DNA of 64,000 bases from Aeromonas schubertii. GTDB lineage: Bacteria; Pseudomonadota; Gammaproteobacteria; Enterobacterales; Aeromonadaceae. The notes under the pieces were generated by a model. It saw only the letters and a program-made list of their open reading frames with translations. It did no database searches and was not told the origin of the DNA. The position numbers were made by a program, and so were the translations under genes. Below, piece after piece: positions 20,359 through 33,721 of this stretch. The stretch spans positions 1 through 64,000 of the forward strand of contig NZ_CDDB01000021.1 of assembly GCF_000820105.1 (NCBI RefSeq). The letters run 5' to 3'. How positions within the stretch are numbered: the stretch's first letter is position 1; the number at the start of each line of letters is the position of its first letter.

Positions 20359-20868
20359 TCAGTAGTCATGGATCGCGCCCACCGGGCCGATCGCCTTCGA
20401 CCACGGCGCGATCCCCTGTCCACTCACTTATCAACAGATCCGCTCCGGATCACTTTTCACACGCTTACCCACACACCTATCCATCCATGTGGATAAACAC
20501 CCTTCAAACCTCTTAAAAACCTATAGTTATCCTAATAACAACCCATGACTCGGATTTAGTTTGTGCATAAGTAGGCCAGTTGTCCCCCGGCTTCTGCCCC
20601 CCGGATCCAAGCTTTTCCACAGCTGACGATCGAGCTTAACGCCATGATCTTTCTGATCAAAAAGTGCTTATCAACAGATCTCGCCGGATCTAATAAAAGA
20701 TCCAACAGAAGATCGATCTAAAGATCCTTAAGATCTATTTAGCGGATCCTGGATCTATATTGGACGTTAAGTAGACGTTCCCCTCCTGCCCTTAAACGGA
20801 TAGAATGTTCCGCCTTTTTACGCCCAGGCAAACAGAGATCTTCAGGCGTTCCGATCAAGGTGATCCAG
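20359..20868. other. oriC: Chromosomal replication origin oriC
   Basis: This 510-bp non-coding stretch between mioC and mnmG has the E. coli oriC plan. DnaA boxes: TTATCAACA (20428-20436), TTACCCACA (20465-20473), consensus TGTGGATAA on the reverse (20488-20496, R4-like), TTATCCTAA (20527-20535, R3-like), TGTGCATAA on the reverse (20562-20570, R2-like), TTTTCCACA (20613-20621) and TTATCAACA (20668-20676, R1-like). GATC occurs about 20 times, implying Dam methylation and SeqA sequestration. AT-rich GATC-containing repeats follow at the mnmG end. Confidence 0.95.
20685..20760. other. Probable DNA unwinding element of oriC
   Basis: AT-rich repeats built around GATC (GGATCTAATAAAAGATCC, GATCTAAAGATCC, AAGATCTATTTAGCGGATCC) lie between the R1-like box and mnmG. 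This is where E. coli has its three 13-mers. The position and GATCT-plus-AT pattern support the assignment; exact repeat boundaries are uncertain. Confidence 0.7.
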
Positions 20869-22758
20869 ATGCAATACCATGAACAATTTGATGTGATCGT
20901 CGTCGGTGGCGGTCACGCCGGTACCGAAGCGGCCACGGCAGCGGCTCGTATGGGGATGAACACCCTGCTGCTGACCCACAATATCGATACGCTGGGGCAT
21001 ATGTCGTGCAACCCGGCCATCGGTGGGATCGGAAAAGGACATCTGGTTAAAGAGATCGATGCACTGGGCGGGATCATGGCGCGCGCCATCGATCATGGGG
21101 GGATCCAGTTCCGCACCCTCAACTCTTCCAAAGGGCCTGCAGTACGAGCGACTCGTGCCCAGGCCGATCGCCTGCTCTACAAGGCGGTCGTACGCCAGAT
21201 GCTGGAGAATCAGCCAAACCTGAAGATCTTCCAGCAGGCGTGTGACGATCTCGTCATGGATGGTGACAAGGTCGTCGGTGTCGTGACCCAAACCGGGATC
21301 CGCTTCAGCGCCAAGGCGGTCGTGCTGACCGTGGGGACCTTCCTCAACGGGCTGATCCACGTCGGTCTCGAGAACTACCGGGGTGGTCGCGCCGGGGATC
21401 CGCCCTCGATCGCCCTGGCCCAACGGCTGCGTGAGCTGCCTCTTCGTATCGATCGTCTCAAGACGGGGACTCCGCCCCGCATCGATGCCCGCAGCGTCGA
21501 CTTCTCCGTGATGCAGGAACAGCCGGGAGATACGCCGACACCGCTCTTCTCCTTCATCGGCGAGGCCAGCCACCACCCGCGCCAGATCTCCTGCTTCGTG
21601 ACCCATACCAATGAGCGCACCCATGATGTGATCCGCGGTAACCTGGATCGCAGCCCCATGTACGCCGGGGTGATCGAGGGGATCGGTCCACGCTACTGCC
21701 CCTCCATCGAAGACAAGATCATGCGTTTTGCCGACAAGACGTCGCACCAGATCTTCGTCGAGCCCGAGGGGCTGACTACCCACGAACTCTATCCGAACGG
21801 CATCTCCACCAGTTTGCCGTTTGATGTACAGGTGCAGATCGTCCGCTCGATCCGCGGCTTCGAGAATGCCCATATCACTCGCCCCGGCTACGCCATCGAG
21901 TACGACTTCTTCGATCCCAGGGATCTCAAGGCCAACATGGAGAGCAAGTTCGTGCCGAATCTCTTCTTTGCCGGCCAGATCAACGGTACCACCGGCTACG
22001 AAGAGGCCGGTGCCCAGGGGCTGCTGGCGGGGCTCAACGCCGCCCTGCGCGCCCAGGAGAAGGATCCCTGGCATCCGCGCCGGGATCAGGCCTACATGGG
22101 CGTGATGATGGACGATCTCTCCACCCTGGGAACCCGCGAACCCTATCGCATGTTCACCAGCCGTGCCGAGTACCGCCTGCTGCTGCGTGAAGACAACGCG
22201 GATCTGCGCCTCACCCCTGCCGGCCGCGAGCTGGGCCTGGTCGATGACGAGCGCTGGGGCAAGTTCAACCAGAAGCTGGAGCTTATCGAGCAGGAGCGTC
22301 AGCGTCTGCGCAGTAGCTGGATCCATCCCCAGCATCCCTCCCTGCCCGCCATCAACGAGCTGGTCACCACTCCCCTCTCCCGTGAGCACTCTCTCGAGGA
22401 GTTGATCCGTCGCCCTGAAGTGACCTATGAGGCGTTGATGGGGATCGAGGGGGTTGGCCCCGGCCTGGAGCACGCCCAGGCCGCCGAGCAGGTGGAGATT
22501 CAGATCAAATACGCCGGCTACATCGAGCGTCAGCAGGACGAGGTGGAGAAGCAGTTGCGCAACGAGCACACCCTGCTGCCGCTGGATCTCGATTATCGCG
22601 ACGTCAACGGTCTCTCCAACGAGGTGGTGGCCAAGCTCAACGATGCCAAGCCCCAGACCATAGGTCAGGCCTCGCGCATATCCGGCATCACACCGGCGGC
22701 CATCTCGATTCTGCTGGTACACCTGAAAAAACACGGCCTGCTGCGCAAGAGCGCCTGA
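20869..22758 (+). CDS. mnmG: tRNA modification enzyme MnmG (GidA)
   Basis: The FAD-dependent partner of MnmE in 5-carboxymethylaminomethyl modification of tRNA wobble uridine. The 629-residue length equals E. coli. The FAD-binding motif [19 protein letters not shown] is near residues 10-28; [14 protein letters not shown] (about 47-60) and the C-terminal helical MnmE-binding domain follow. I start at ATG 20869, with AAGG upstream, rather than the GTG at 20860, because the shorter form matches the family. First gene after oriC, followed 21 bp later by rsmG. Confidence 0.97.
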   Translation: MQYHEQFDVIVVGGGHAGTEAATAAARMGMNTLLLTHNIDTLGHMSCNPAIGGIGKGHLVKEIDALGGIMARAIDHGGIQFRTLNSSKGPAVRATRAQADRLLYKAVVRQMLENQPNLKIFQQACDDLVMDGDKVVGVVTQTGIRFSAKAVVLTVGTFLNGLIHVGLENYRGGRAGDPPSIALAQRLRELPLRIDRLKTGTPPRIDARSVDFSVMQEQPGDTPTPLFSFIGEASHHPRQISCFVTHTNERTHDVIRGNLDRSPMYAGVIEGIGPRYCPSIEDKIMRFADKTSHQIFVEPEGLTTHELYPNGISTSLPFDVQVQIVRSIRGFENAHITRPGYAIEYDFFDPRDLKANMESKFVPNLFFAGQINGTTGYEEAGAQGLLAGLNAALRAQEKDPWHPRRDQAYMGVMMDDLSTLGTREPYRMFTSRAEYRLLLREDNADLRLTPAGRELGLVDDERWGKFNQKLELIEQERQRLRSSWIHPQHPSLPAINELVTTPLSREHSLEELIRRPEVTYEALMGIEGVGPGLEHAQAAEQVEIQIKYAGYIERQQDEVEKQLRNEHTLLPLDLDYRDVNGLSNEVVAKLNDAKPQTIGQASRISGITPAAISILLVHLKKHGLLRKSA

Positions 22759-22779
22759 GGATTCATACGGTTGGAAAAC

Positions 22780-23403
22780 ATGCTGGAAAGATTGAACGGC
22801 CTGCTCGCGCAGGCCGGTATTGTTATTACCGATCAACAGAAGAGCCAACTGGTTCAGTTGGTTGAGTTGCTGCACAAGTGGAACAAGGCTTACAATCTGA
22901 CCTCGGTGCGCGAGCCGCAGGCCATGCTGGTCAAGCACATCATGGACAGTCTGGTGGTCAGCCCCTATCTGCAGGGGGAGCGTTTCATCGATGTGGGAAC
23001 GGGTCCGGGATTACCCGGGCTGCCGCTGGCTATCATCAATCCGGACAAGCAGTTTGTACTGCTCGACAGCCTGGGCAAGCGGATTCGCTTCATTCGCCAG
23101 GTGATCCTGGAGCTGGGGTTGACCAATGTCACGCCAGTCCAGTCCCGGGTTGAAGATTACCATCCCGAACAGGGATTCGACGGAGTGCTGAGCCGTGCCT
23201 TCGCCTCCCTCGAGGACATGTTGACCTGGTGTCATCATCTGCCCGCCACCGACGGTCGCTTCCTGGCACTCAAAGGGGTCTACCCTGCCGAGGAGTTGGC
23301 CACTCTGCCAGCCGGCGTCTCTCTCATCGCCTCTCATGCCCTCAAGGTGCCTGAGCTGGAGGGGGAGCGCCACCTGCTGGAGTTGAATGTTACCCGGCCC
23401 TAG
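22780..23403 (+). CDS. rsmG: 16S rRNA (guanine-N7)-methyltransferase RsmG
   Basis: Methylates G527 of 16S rRNA using S-adenosylmethionine; loss gives low-level streptomycin resistance in other bacteria. The SAM motif [17 protein letters not shown] lies near residues 70-86, after the family segment [17 protein letters not shown]. The ATG at 22780 gives 207 residues, the E. coli length; the TTG at 22771 is less likely. It forms the gid operon with mnmG. Confidence 0.95.
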   Translation: MLERLNGLLAQAGIVITDQQKSQLVQLVELLHKWNKAYNLTSVREPQAMLVKHIMDSLVVSPYLQGERFIDVGTGPGLPGLPLAIINPDKQFVLLDSLGKRIRFIRQVILELGLTNVTPVQSRVEDYHPEQGFDGVLSRAFASLEDMLTWCHHLPATDGRFLALKGVYPAEELATLPAGVSLIASHALKVPELEGERHLLELNVTRP

Positions 23404-23431
23404 TGGGCACACTATCGAGTTAGGGGAGAGC

Positions 23432-24235
23432 GTGGGAAAAGTCATCGCCATAGCCAACCAGAAGGGTGGAGTCGGCAAGACGACCACCTGTGTCAACCTG
23501 GCTGCCTCCCTGGCGGCCACCAAGCGCAAGGTGCTGGTGATCGACCTGGATCCCCAGGGTAATGCCACCATGGGCAGCGGGGTCGACAAGTACGAGGTCG
23601 AGCGCACTGCCTATGAGCTGTTGATCGAAGAGGCGCCGGTTGGCGAGGTGATCATTCCCGAGACTACGGGGGGTTACCACCTGATCGCCGCCAATGCGGA
23701 TGTCACCGCGGCCGAGATCCGCCTGATGGAGTTTTTCGCTCGCGAGATCCGTCTGCGTAACGCCCTGGCCCCGGTACGGGACAAGTACGATTACATCTTC
23801 ATCGACTGTCCTCCCTCCCTCAACATGCTCACCGTCAATGCCATGGCCGCCGCCGATTCGGTGCTGGTGCCCATGCAGTGTGAGTACTATGCCCTGGAGG
23901 GGCTGACGGCTCTGGTCGATACCATCAGCAAGCTGGCTGCCGTGGTCAATCCCGAGTTGCGGATCGAAGGAGTGCTGCGCACCATGTTCGACCACCGTAA
24001 CCGCCTGGCCAATGATGTGTCCGATCAGCTGAAACAGCACTTTGGCGACAAGGTTTACCGCACCATCATCCCCCGCAACGTCCGGTTGGCCGAGGCCCCC
24101 AGCTTCGGTGCGCCGGCCATGCACTATGACAAATCTTCGGTAGGGGCCAAGGCCTACCTGGCGCTGGCCGGCGAGATGCTGCGCCGTCAGGAGCAAGAGC
24201 GACAGGCCGCTGCCATAGAACGAGAAACCCTATGA
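23432..24235 (+). CDS. parA: Chromosome partitioning ATPase ParA (Soj)
   Basis: A 267-residue deviant Walker ATPase that binds the nucleoid and moves ParB-parS complexes, segregating the origin region. The deviant Walker A motif NQKGGVGKTT is near residues 9-18, VIDLDPQGN near 38-46, and the Walker B-like FIDCPPSLNML near 118. I start at GTG 23432, preceded by GGGGAG. The stop overlaps the parB start (ATGA). Short type Ib-like N-terminus, typical of chromosomal ParA. Its partner sites are the parS elements at 2861, 7161 and 9691. Confidence 0.96.
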   Translation: MGKVIAIANQKGGVGKTTTCVNLAASLAATKRKVLVIDLDPQGNATMGSGVDKYEVERTAYELLIEEAPVGEVIIPETTGGYHLIAANADVTAAEIRLMEFFAREIRLRNALAPVRDKYDYIFIDCPPSLNMLTVNAMAAADSVLVPMQCEYYALEGLTALVDTISKLAAVVNPELRIEGVLRTMFDHRNRLANDVSDQLKQHFGDKVYRTIIPRNVRLAEAPSFGAPAMHYDKSSVGAKAYLALAGEMLRRQEQERQAAAIERETL

Positions 24236-25143
24236 CCCCGAAGAAACGTGGCCTCGGCAAGGGCCTCGATGCCCTGCTGAGCACCAGTTCTGCGGCCCGG
24301 CAGAAACAGGTTCAGAGTGACATGCGCACCGAACAGGCGATGCAGCCGGTTATCCCCCAGGGGGAGTTGCGCAAGTTGCCGGTGGAGTGGCTGCAGTCCG
24401 GTAAGTATCAGCCGCGCAAAGATATGTCCCAGGAGGCGCTCGAAGAGCTGGCCAGTTCAATTCGTGCGCAAGGGGTGATTCAGCCTATTGTGGTACGCTC
24501 TCTGTCCGAACAGCGTTTCGAGATCATCGCCGGTGAGCGCCGTTGGCGTGCCGCCCAACTGGCCCGTCTCGAGGTGGTCCCCTGTCTGATCCGTGAGGTT
24601 CCCGATGAGGCGGCCGTGGCCATCGCCCTCATCGAGAACATTCAGCGCGAGGATCTCAATGCCATCGAAGAAGCCGTGGCTCTGCAGCGGCTGTTGACCG
24701 AGTTCGAACTGACTCATCAACAGGTGGCCGAGGCGGTGGGCAAGTCGCGTACCACGGTCACCAACCTGCTGCGTCTGAACCAGCTCAACGATGATGTGAA
24801 GCGCCTGGTGGAGCACGGAGACCTCGACATGGGCCATGCCCGGGCCCTGCTGGCGCTGAGCGGCGAGGCGCAGTCTGAGCTGGCTCGCAGCGTGGTGCAG
24901 AAGGGGTTGACGGTGCGTGAGACCGAGCGTCTGGTGCAGAAGAGCCAAGAGCCGGAAGAGCCAAAAGTCGCCGTCGCCGCCGACCCTCAGGTCGAGTATC
25001 TGGAGCGTCGCCTGGCTGACGTGATCGGCTCCCGGGTGCAGATCCAGACAGGCAAAAAGGATAGCGGCAAGTTAGTGATAAGTTACGGGAGCTTGACGGA
25101 ATTGGACAAGATATTGGTCCATTTTGGCGTATCAGAATCGTAA
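24232..25143 (+). CDS. parB: Chromosome partitioning protein ParB (Spo0J)
   Basis: A 303-residue CTPase/DNA clamp that loads at parS and spreads along DNA. The N-terminus KKRGLGKGLDALLS is typical of chromosomal ParB. The CTP-binding GERRWRAAQLA box is near residues 101-111 and the ENIQREDLNAIEEA box near 136-149, followed by the parS-reading helix-turn-helix (THQQVAEAVGKSRTTVTNLL) and a C-terminal dimerisation domain ending ILVHFGVSES. It is translationally coupled to parA. Confidence 0.96.
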   Translation: MTPKKRGLGKGLDALLSTSSAARQKQVQSDMRTEQAMQPVIPQGELRKLPVEWLQSGKYQPRKDMSQEALEELASSIRAQGVIQPIVVRSLSEQRFEIIAGERRWRAAQLARLEVVPCLIREVPDEAAVAIALIENIQREDLNAIEEAVALQRLLTEFELTHQQVAEAVGKSRTTVTNLLRLNQLNDDVKRLVEHGDLDMGHARALLALSGEAQSELARSVVQKGLTVRETERLVQKSQEPEEPKVAVAADPQVEYLERRLADVIGSRVQIQTGKKDSGKLVISYGSLTELDKILVHFGVSES

Positions 25144-25243
25144 TTTTTGCGCTTTTTGTAGTAATAAAACATGCATTACATTGCATATGAAAGGAAGCTG
25201 AATATGCGCTCCAACGCCGCAGAAAATAAGGCTTTCTGTCGTG

Positions 25244-25271
25244 TTGCAATGGCCCTTTTCACGGGTATAAT
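25244..25271 (+). promoter_or_regulatory. atp operon promoter
   Basis: TTGCAA (25244-25249), 16 bp, TATAAT (25266-25271), about 80 bp before atpI. The -10 is perfect. Between parB and here (25144-25243) the DNA is AT-rich with no clear gene. Confidence 0.75.
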
Positions 25272-25298
25272 TTGACCGGCGTTTAAGCTGTGTGAATC

Positions 25299-25320
25299 GG
25301 GGGTTTAACCTCCTTTTTTT
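25299..25320 (+). terminator. Terminator-like hairpin in the atp leader
   Basis: GGGGGTT / AACCTCC pairs with one G-T wobble around a short TTA-type loop, followed by seven T residues. It lies between the atp promoter and atpI, so it may attenuate the operon. The stem is short, so strength is uncertain. Confidence 0.5.
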
Positions 25321-25347
25321 ACAGTTTAGCTACATTTGGGGAGTCTG

Positions 25348-26528
<1,181 letters not shown>

Positions 26529-26537
26529 TTTAACTAA

Positions 26538-26801
<264 letters not shown>

Positions 26802-26863
26802 CTCTCGAGTGACTGTTCAGCGAACACCACTTTTTTTGAACTTCACATAGAGAGGAACTGGTT

Positions 26864-27334
26864 GTGGATATCAACGCCACCCTCCTTGGCCAGACAGTCG
26901 CCTTTATCATCTTCGTCTGGTGCTGCATGAAGTTTGTATGGCCGCCGCTGATGGCTGCCATCGAGGCTCGCCAGAAAGCTATTGCTGACGGCCTCTCTTC
27001 TGCAGAACGCGCGAAGAAGGATCTGGAACTGGCCCAGGCTAATGCTTCCGATCGTCTGAAAGAGGCCAAACAGCAGGCTTCCGAAATCATTGAGCAGGCC
27101 AACAAGCGTAAGGCCCAGATCATTGATGAAGCGACCACTGCTGCCCAGGCCGAGCGGGAGAAAATCCTGACTCAAGGCCGTGCCGAGATCGAAGCCGAAC
27201 GTCATCGTGCTAAAGAAGAGCTGCGCAAGCAGGTTGCTGCCCTCGCCATCGCCGGCGCAGAGAAGATCCTGGAGCGTCACATCGACCAGGCTGCCAACAA
27301 CGACATCGTCGACAAGCTGGTAGCGGAACTGTAA
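26864..27334 (+). CDS. atpF: ATP synthase Fo subunit b
   Basis: The peripheral stalk subunit: 156 residues as in E. coli, starting at GTG 26864 ([19 protein letters not shown]). One N-terminal membrane helix is followed by a long charged coiled coil (about 30-156) rich in A, E, K and R that dimerises and holds F1 against rotation through subunit delta. Preceded by AGAGAGGAA. Confidence 0.97.
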   Translation: MDINATLLGQTVAFIIFVWCCMKFVWPPLMAAIEARQKAIADGLSSAERAKKDLELAQANASDRLKEAKQQASEIIEQANKRKAQIIDEATTAAQAEREKILTQGRAEIEAERHRAKEELRKQVAALAIAGAEKILERHIDQAANNDIVDKLVAEL

Positions 27335-27347
27335 CGGGAATGGGGCC

Positions 27348-27881
27348 ATGTCTGAACTGACTACCATTGCTCGCCCCTACGCCAAGGCTGCTTTCGACTT
27401 TGCCGTCGAGCAACAGGCGATCGCCCAGTGGCAGGAGATGCTGGAGTTTGCGGCCCAGGTGGCCGAGAACGACACCGTCGCTGCCCTGATTAGCGGCGCC
27501 ATGGCTGCCGACCAGCTGGCAAACGTGTTTGTCGGTGTCTGCGGTGAGCAACTCAACGAGCACGGCCAAAACCTGATCCGGGTGATGGCCGAGAATGGTC
27601 GTTTGAGTGTACTGCCGGCTGTGGCTGTCGAATTCCACCTGCTCAAGGCCGAACACGAGAAGAGTGTCGAGGCCGAGGTGGTATCGGCGGTCGAGCTGAC
27701 CGAACAGCAGAAAGCCGACATTCAGGCTTCTCTGGAAAAACGTCTCGCGCGCAAAGTGAAGCTGAATTGCAGCACAGATGCGTCCTTGATGGCCGGAGTG
27801 CTCATCAGAGCCGGCGACCTGGTTATCGACGGTTCCCTCCGCGGTAAACTGGATCGGATGGCCGACGCGCTGCAATCTTGA
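27348..27881 (+). CDS. atpH: ATP synthase F1 subunit delta
   Basis: A 177-residue subunit linking the b stalk to the top of the alpha3-beta3 head; identical in length to E. coli. The family start [17 protein letters not shown] and the C-terminal [19 protein letters not shown] motif are both evident. Thirteen bp after atpF. Confidence 0.97.
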   Translation: MSELTTIARPYAKAAFDFAVEQQAIAQWQEMLEFAAQVAENDTVAALISGAMAADQLANVFVGVCGEQLNEHGQNLIRVMAENGRLSVLPAVAVEFHLLKAEHEKSVEAEVVSAVELTEQQKADIQASLEKRLARKVKLNCSTDASLMAGVLIRAGDLVIDGSLRGKLDRMADALQS

Positions 27882-27896
27882 TTGGGGTATTAGAGC

Positions 27897-29438
27897 ATGC
27901 AACTGAATTCCACTGAAATCGCCGAGCTGATCAAGCAGCGCATTGCGCAGTTTGAGATCAAGAGCGAGGCGCACAACGAAGGTACCATCGTCTCTGTGAG
28001 CGACGGTATCATTCGTATCCACGGCTTGGCCGACGCCATGCAGGGTGAGATGATCGAGCTGCCGGGCAACCGCTACGCTCTGGCATTGAACCTGGAGCGT
28101 GACTCCGTTGGTGCCGTGGTCATGGGTCCCTACGCCGATCTGGCCGAAGGGATGAAGGTCAAGGGTACCGGTCGTATCCTGGAAGTGCCGGTTGGCCGTG
28201 GTCTGCTGGGCCGGGTGGTCAACACCCTGGGTCAACCGATCGACGGTAAGGGCCCGGTTGAGCACGATGGCTTCTCTCCGGTAGAAGTGATCGCCCCGGG
28301 TGTTATCGAGCGTAAGTCTGTTGACCAGCCTGTCCAGACCGGTCTGAAAGCCATCGACGCCATGATCCCCATCGGTCGTGGCCAGCGTGAGCTGATCATC
28401 GGTGACCGTCAGGTGGGTAAGACCGCCATCGCCATCGACACCATCATCAACCAGAAAGACTCCGGCATTAAGTGTGTCTACGTGGCGGTAGGTCAGAAGG
28501 CCTCCACCATCGCCAACGTGGTACGCAAGCTGGAAGAGCACGGCGCGCTGGCCAACACCGTCGTGGTCGTGGCTTCTGCCTCCGAAGCGGCTGCCCTGCA
28601 GTTCCTGGCTCCCTATGCCGGTTGCTCCATGGGTGAGTACTTCCGTGACCGTGGCGAAGATGCCCTGATCATCTATGACGACCTCTCCAAGCAGGCCGTT
28701 GCCTACCGTCAGATCTCCCTGCTGCTGCGCCGTCCGCCTGGACGTGAAGCCTACCCGGGTGACGTCTTCTATCTGCACTCCCGTCTGCTCGAGCGTGCCG
28801 CTCGCGTCAACGAAGAGTACGTTGAGAAGTACACCAAGGGCGAAGTGAAAGGCCAGACCGGTTCTCTGACCGCCCTGCCGATCATCGAAACTCAGGCCGG
28901 CGACGTATCCGCATTCGTTCCGACCAACGTGATCTCCATCACCGACGGCCAGATCTTCCTGACTACCCAGCTGTTCAACTCCGGTATTCGTCCGGCCGTT
29001 GACCCGGGTATCTCCGTATCCCGTGTAGGTGGTGCGGCTCAGACCAAGATCATCAAGAAGCTGTCCGGTGGTATCCGTACCGCTCTGGCCCAGTATCGCG
29101 AACTGGCCGCCTTCGCCCAGTTCTCTTCCGATCTGGATGATGCGACCCGCAAGCAGCTGGATCACGGCCAGAAGGTAACCGAGCTGATGAAGCAGAAGCA
29201 GTATGCCCCGATGAGCGTTGCTCACCAGGCACTGGTGCTGTTTGCGGCCGAGAAGGGTTACCTCAACGACGTTGACCTGAACAAAGTGGTCGACTTCGAA
29301 GCCGCTCTGGTCTCCTACGCCAATACCCAGCATGGCGAGCTGATGGCTGAAATCAATGCCAAGGCCGACTACAACGACGCGATCGTTGGCAAGCTGACTG
29401 CGTTGCTCGATACCTTCAAAGCAACCCAGACCTGGTAA
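27897..29438 (+). CDS. atpA: ATP synthase F1 subunit alpha
   Basis: The non-catalytic nucleotide-binding subunit, 513 residues as in E. coli. The P-loop GDRQVGKTA is near residues 169-177, and the alpha-specific [11 protein letters not shown] (about 370) is present, including the conserved arginine finger. The N-terminus [16 protein letters not shown] binds subunit delta. Fifteen bp after atpH. Confidence 0.98.
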   Translation: MQLNSTEIAELIKQRIAQFEIKSEAHNEGTIVSVSDGIIRIHGLADAMQGEMIELPGNRYALALNLERDSVGAVVMGPYADLAEGMKVKGTGRILEVPVGRGLLGRVVNTLGQPIDGKGPVEHDGFSPVEVIAPGVIERKSVDQPVQTGLKAIDAMIPIGRGQRELIIGDRQVGKTAIAIDTIINQKDSGIKCVYVAVGQKASTIANVVRKLEEHGALANTVVVVASASEAAALQFLAPYAGCSMGEYFRDRGEDALIIYDDLSKQAVAYRQISLLLRRPPGREAYPGDVFYLHSRLLERAARVNEEYVEKYTKGEVKGQTGSLTALPIIETQAGDVSAFVPTNVISITDGQIFLTTQLFNSGIRPAVDPGISVSRVGGAAQTKIIKKLSGGIRTALAQYRELAAFAQFSSDLDDATRKQLDHGQKVTELMKQKQYAPMSVAHQALVLFAAEKGYLNDVDLNKVVDFEAALVSYANTQHGELMAEINAKADYNDAIVGKLTALLDTFKATQTW

Positions 29439-29481
29439 GCGTGTGTGGCAGCCCCGGGCTGCCACCTGATGGAGAATAGAG

Positions 29482-31771
<2,290 letters not shown>

Positions 31772-31789
31772 GCCTCGATAGGAGGGCTC

Positions 31790-32215
31790 ATGGCTGAGAT
31801 ATCCTTTCACCTGGACGTCGTAAGCGCCGAAGGCAAGCTGTTCTCCGGTCGCGTTCAGAGTGTCGCGGTGACAGGTGCGGAAGGTGAGCTGGGTATTCAT
31901 CATGGTCACACGCCGCTGCTGACCTCCATCAAGCCGGGCCTGGTCCGGCTGGTGAAGCAACAGGGTGGCGAAGAGGTGATGTACATCTCCGGCGGTATGC
32001 TGGAAGTACAGCCGGAAACCGTGACCGTGCTGGCGGACACCGCCATCCGTGCCGACGACCTGGACGAGGCGAAAGCCCTCGAGGCCAAGCGTCGTGCCGA
32101 AGAGCGGATCCACAGCTCCCACGGCGATATCGACTATGCCCAGGCCTCTGCCGAGCTGGCCAAGGCACTGGCCCAGCTGCGGGTCATCGACATCGTCAAG
32201 AAGAACTATCGCTGA
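31790..32215 (+). CDS. atpC: ATP synthase F1 subunit epsilon
   Basis: A 141-residue subunit that joins the rotor foot to the c-ring and inhibits ATP hydrolysis. The N-terminal beta sandwich ([14 protein letters not shown] ... [19 protein letters not shown]) and the C-terminal helical hairpin (from about residue 88) are both present. Last gene of the operon; a strong terminator follows. Confidence 0.97.
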   Translation: MAEISFHLDVVSAEGKLFSGRVQSVAVTGAEGELGIHHGHTPLLTSIKPGLVRLVKQQGGEEVMYISGGMLEVQPETVTVLADTAIRADDLDEAKALEAKRRAEERIHSSHGDIDYAQASAELAKALAQLRVIDIVKKNYR

Positions 32216-32229
32216 TAACGGTGATGCAA

Positions 32230-32257
32230 AAAGCGACCTTCGGGTCGCTTTTTTTTT
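32230..32257 (+). terminator. atp operon terminator
   Basis: AAGCGACC / GGTCGCTT stem with a TTCG-type loop followed by a run of nine or more T residues. Confidence 0.93.
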
Positions 32258-32310
32258 GCCCCTTGGATAGACTCCGCCGGGTATTTCCACACGAATTCAA
32301 GGCTGAAATC

Positions 32311-33672
32311 ATGTCTCTCAATGTCGTCATCCTGGCCGCGGGCAAAGGCACCCGCATGCGTTCTCCCCTGCCCAAGGTGCTCCATCCGGTCGCCGGCAAG
32401 GCCATGGTCTCCCATGTGATCGATACCGCTCGCCAGGTGGGCGCCGGCAAGGTGCATCTGGTGTACGGTCATGGTGGCGAGCTGCTCAAGGAGCGGATCC
32501 AGGCAGACGACCTGAACTGGGTGTTGCAGGCCCAGCAGTTGGGGACCGGTCATGCGGTGGCACAGGCCATCCCGTTCTGGAGCGATGAAGATGACGTGCT
32601 GGTGCTGTACGGCGACACCCCGCTGATCCAGCCCGAGACCCTGCAGCGGCTGCTGGCCGCCAAGGCAAGCGATGGTATGGCGCTGCTGACCGTGGTGCTC
32701 GACAACCCCACCGGCTATGGTCGCATCGTGCGGGAAAACGGCCAGGTGGTCGGCATCGTCGAGCAGAAGGATGCCAGCGCCGGGCAGCTCGCCATTCGTG
32801 AGGTGAACACGGGGGTGCTGGTAGCCAATGGTGGCCAGCTGCGAGGTTGGCTGTCGCGGCTGGATAACAAGAACGCCCAGGGGGAGTTTTATCTTACCGA
32901 CGTTATCGCCATGGCCCACGCCGACGGTTGCCCTATCGCTGCCGTGCATCCGGAGCGTGCCGCCGAGGTAGAGGGGGCCAACAACCGGGTGCAGCTGGCG
33001 GCGCTCGAGCGCAGCTACCAGCAGATGCAGGCCGAGCGCCTGATGATCGCCGGAGTGAGCATGATGGATCCGGCCCGCTTCGATCTGCGCGGCGAGCTGA
33101 GCGTCGGGGAAGAGGTGGTGATCGACGTCAATGTCATCATCGAGGGCAGGGTCACCCTGGGTAACCGGGTGGTGGTGGGTGCCGGAGCCATCCTCAAGGA
33201 TTGCGAGATCGGTGACGACACCGAGATCAAACCCTACTCGGTGGTGGAAGGGGCCCGGGTGGCCGATCAGTGCTCGGTCGGTCCGTTTGCCCGTCTGCGC
33301 CCGGGGGCTGTGCTGGAGCAGGACGCTCACGTGGGTAACTTCGTCGAGATGAAGAAGGCGCGCCTCGGGGTTGGCTCCAAGTGTGGTCATTTGACCTATC
33401 TCGGGGATGCGGAAGTCGGCGCCAAGGTGAACATAGGCGCCGGTACCATTACTTGTAATTACGACGGGGTGAACAAGTTCCAGACCATCATCGAGGATGA
33501 TGTCTTCGTCGGCTCCGATACCCAGCTGGTGGCACCGGTGCGCATCGGCAAGGGGGCGACCCTGGGTGCCGGCTCCACCATCACCAAGGACGTGGCCGAG
33601 AACGAGCTGGTCATCACCCGGGTGCCCCAGCGCCACATCAAGAACTGGGCCCGCCCGGTGAAGAAGAAGTGA
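32311..33672 (+). CDS. glmU: Bifunctional GlmU (UDP-GlcNAc synthesis)
   Basis: GlmU acetylates glucosamine-1-phosphate and then forms UDP-GlcNAc, the precursor of peptidoglycan and lipopolysaccharide. The N-terminal uridyltransferase half shows [11 protein letters not shown] near residues 8-18 and YGDTPL near 104. The C-terminal left-handed beta helix (about 250-450) shows repeated I/V-G-x hexapeptides and the [13 protein letters not shown] segment. At 453 residues it is close to E. coli (456). Start at ATG 32311; the earlier frame codons run through the atp terminator. It follows atpC as in enterobacteria. Confidence 0.97.
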   Translation: MSLNVVILAAGKGTRMRSPLPKVLHPVAGKAMVSHVIDTARQVGAGKVHLVYGHGGELLKERIQADDLNWVLQAQQLGTGHAVAQAIPFWSDEDDVLVLYGDTPLIQPETLQRLLAAKASDGMALLTVVLDNPTGYGRIVRENGQVVGIVEQKDASAGQLAIREVNTGVLVANGGQLRGWLSRLDNKNAQGEFYLTDVIAMAHADGCPIAAVHPERAAEVEGANNRVQLAALERSYQQMQAERLMIAGVSMMDPARFDLRGELSVGEEVVIDVNVIIEGRVTLGNRVVVGAGAILKDCEIGDDTEIKPYSVVEGARVADQCSVGPFARLRPGAVLEQDAHVGNFVEMKKARLGVGSKCGHLTYLGDAEVGAKVNIGAGTITCNYDGVNKFQTIIEDDVFVGSDTQLVAPVRIGKGATLGAGSTITKDVAENELVITRVPQRHIKNWARPVKKK

Positions 33673-33691
33673 TAACCGATCAACCATAAGC

Positions 33692-33718
33692 AGAGGGCGC
33701 CCGCAGGCGCCCTCTTTC
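33692..33718. terminator. Bidirectional terminator between glmU and blrD
   Basis: AGAGGGCGCC / GGCGCCCTCT stem between two convergent genes, with T-rich sequence on the plus side. Confidence 0.87.
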
Positions 33719-33721
33719 GTT

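Noticed and set aside
20842-22938. A 698-codon minus-strand frame opposite mnmG
   Set aside because: Antisense to a certain gene and extending into oriC; no recognisable domain.
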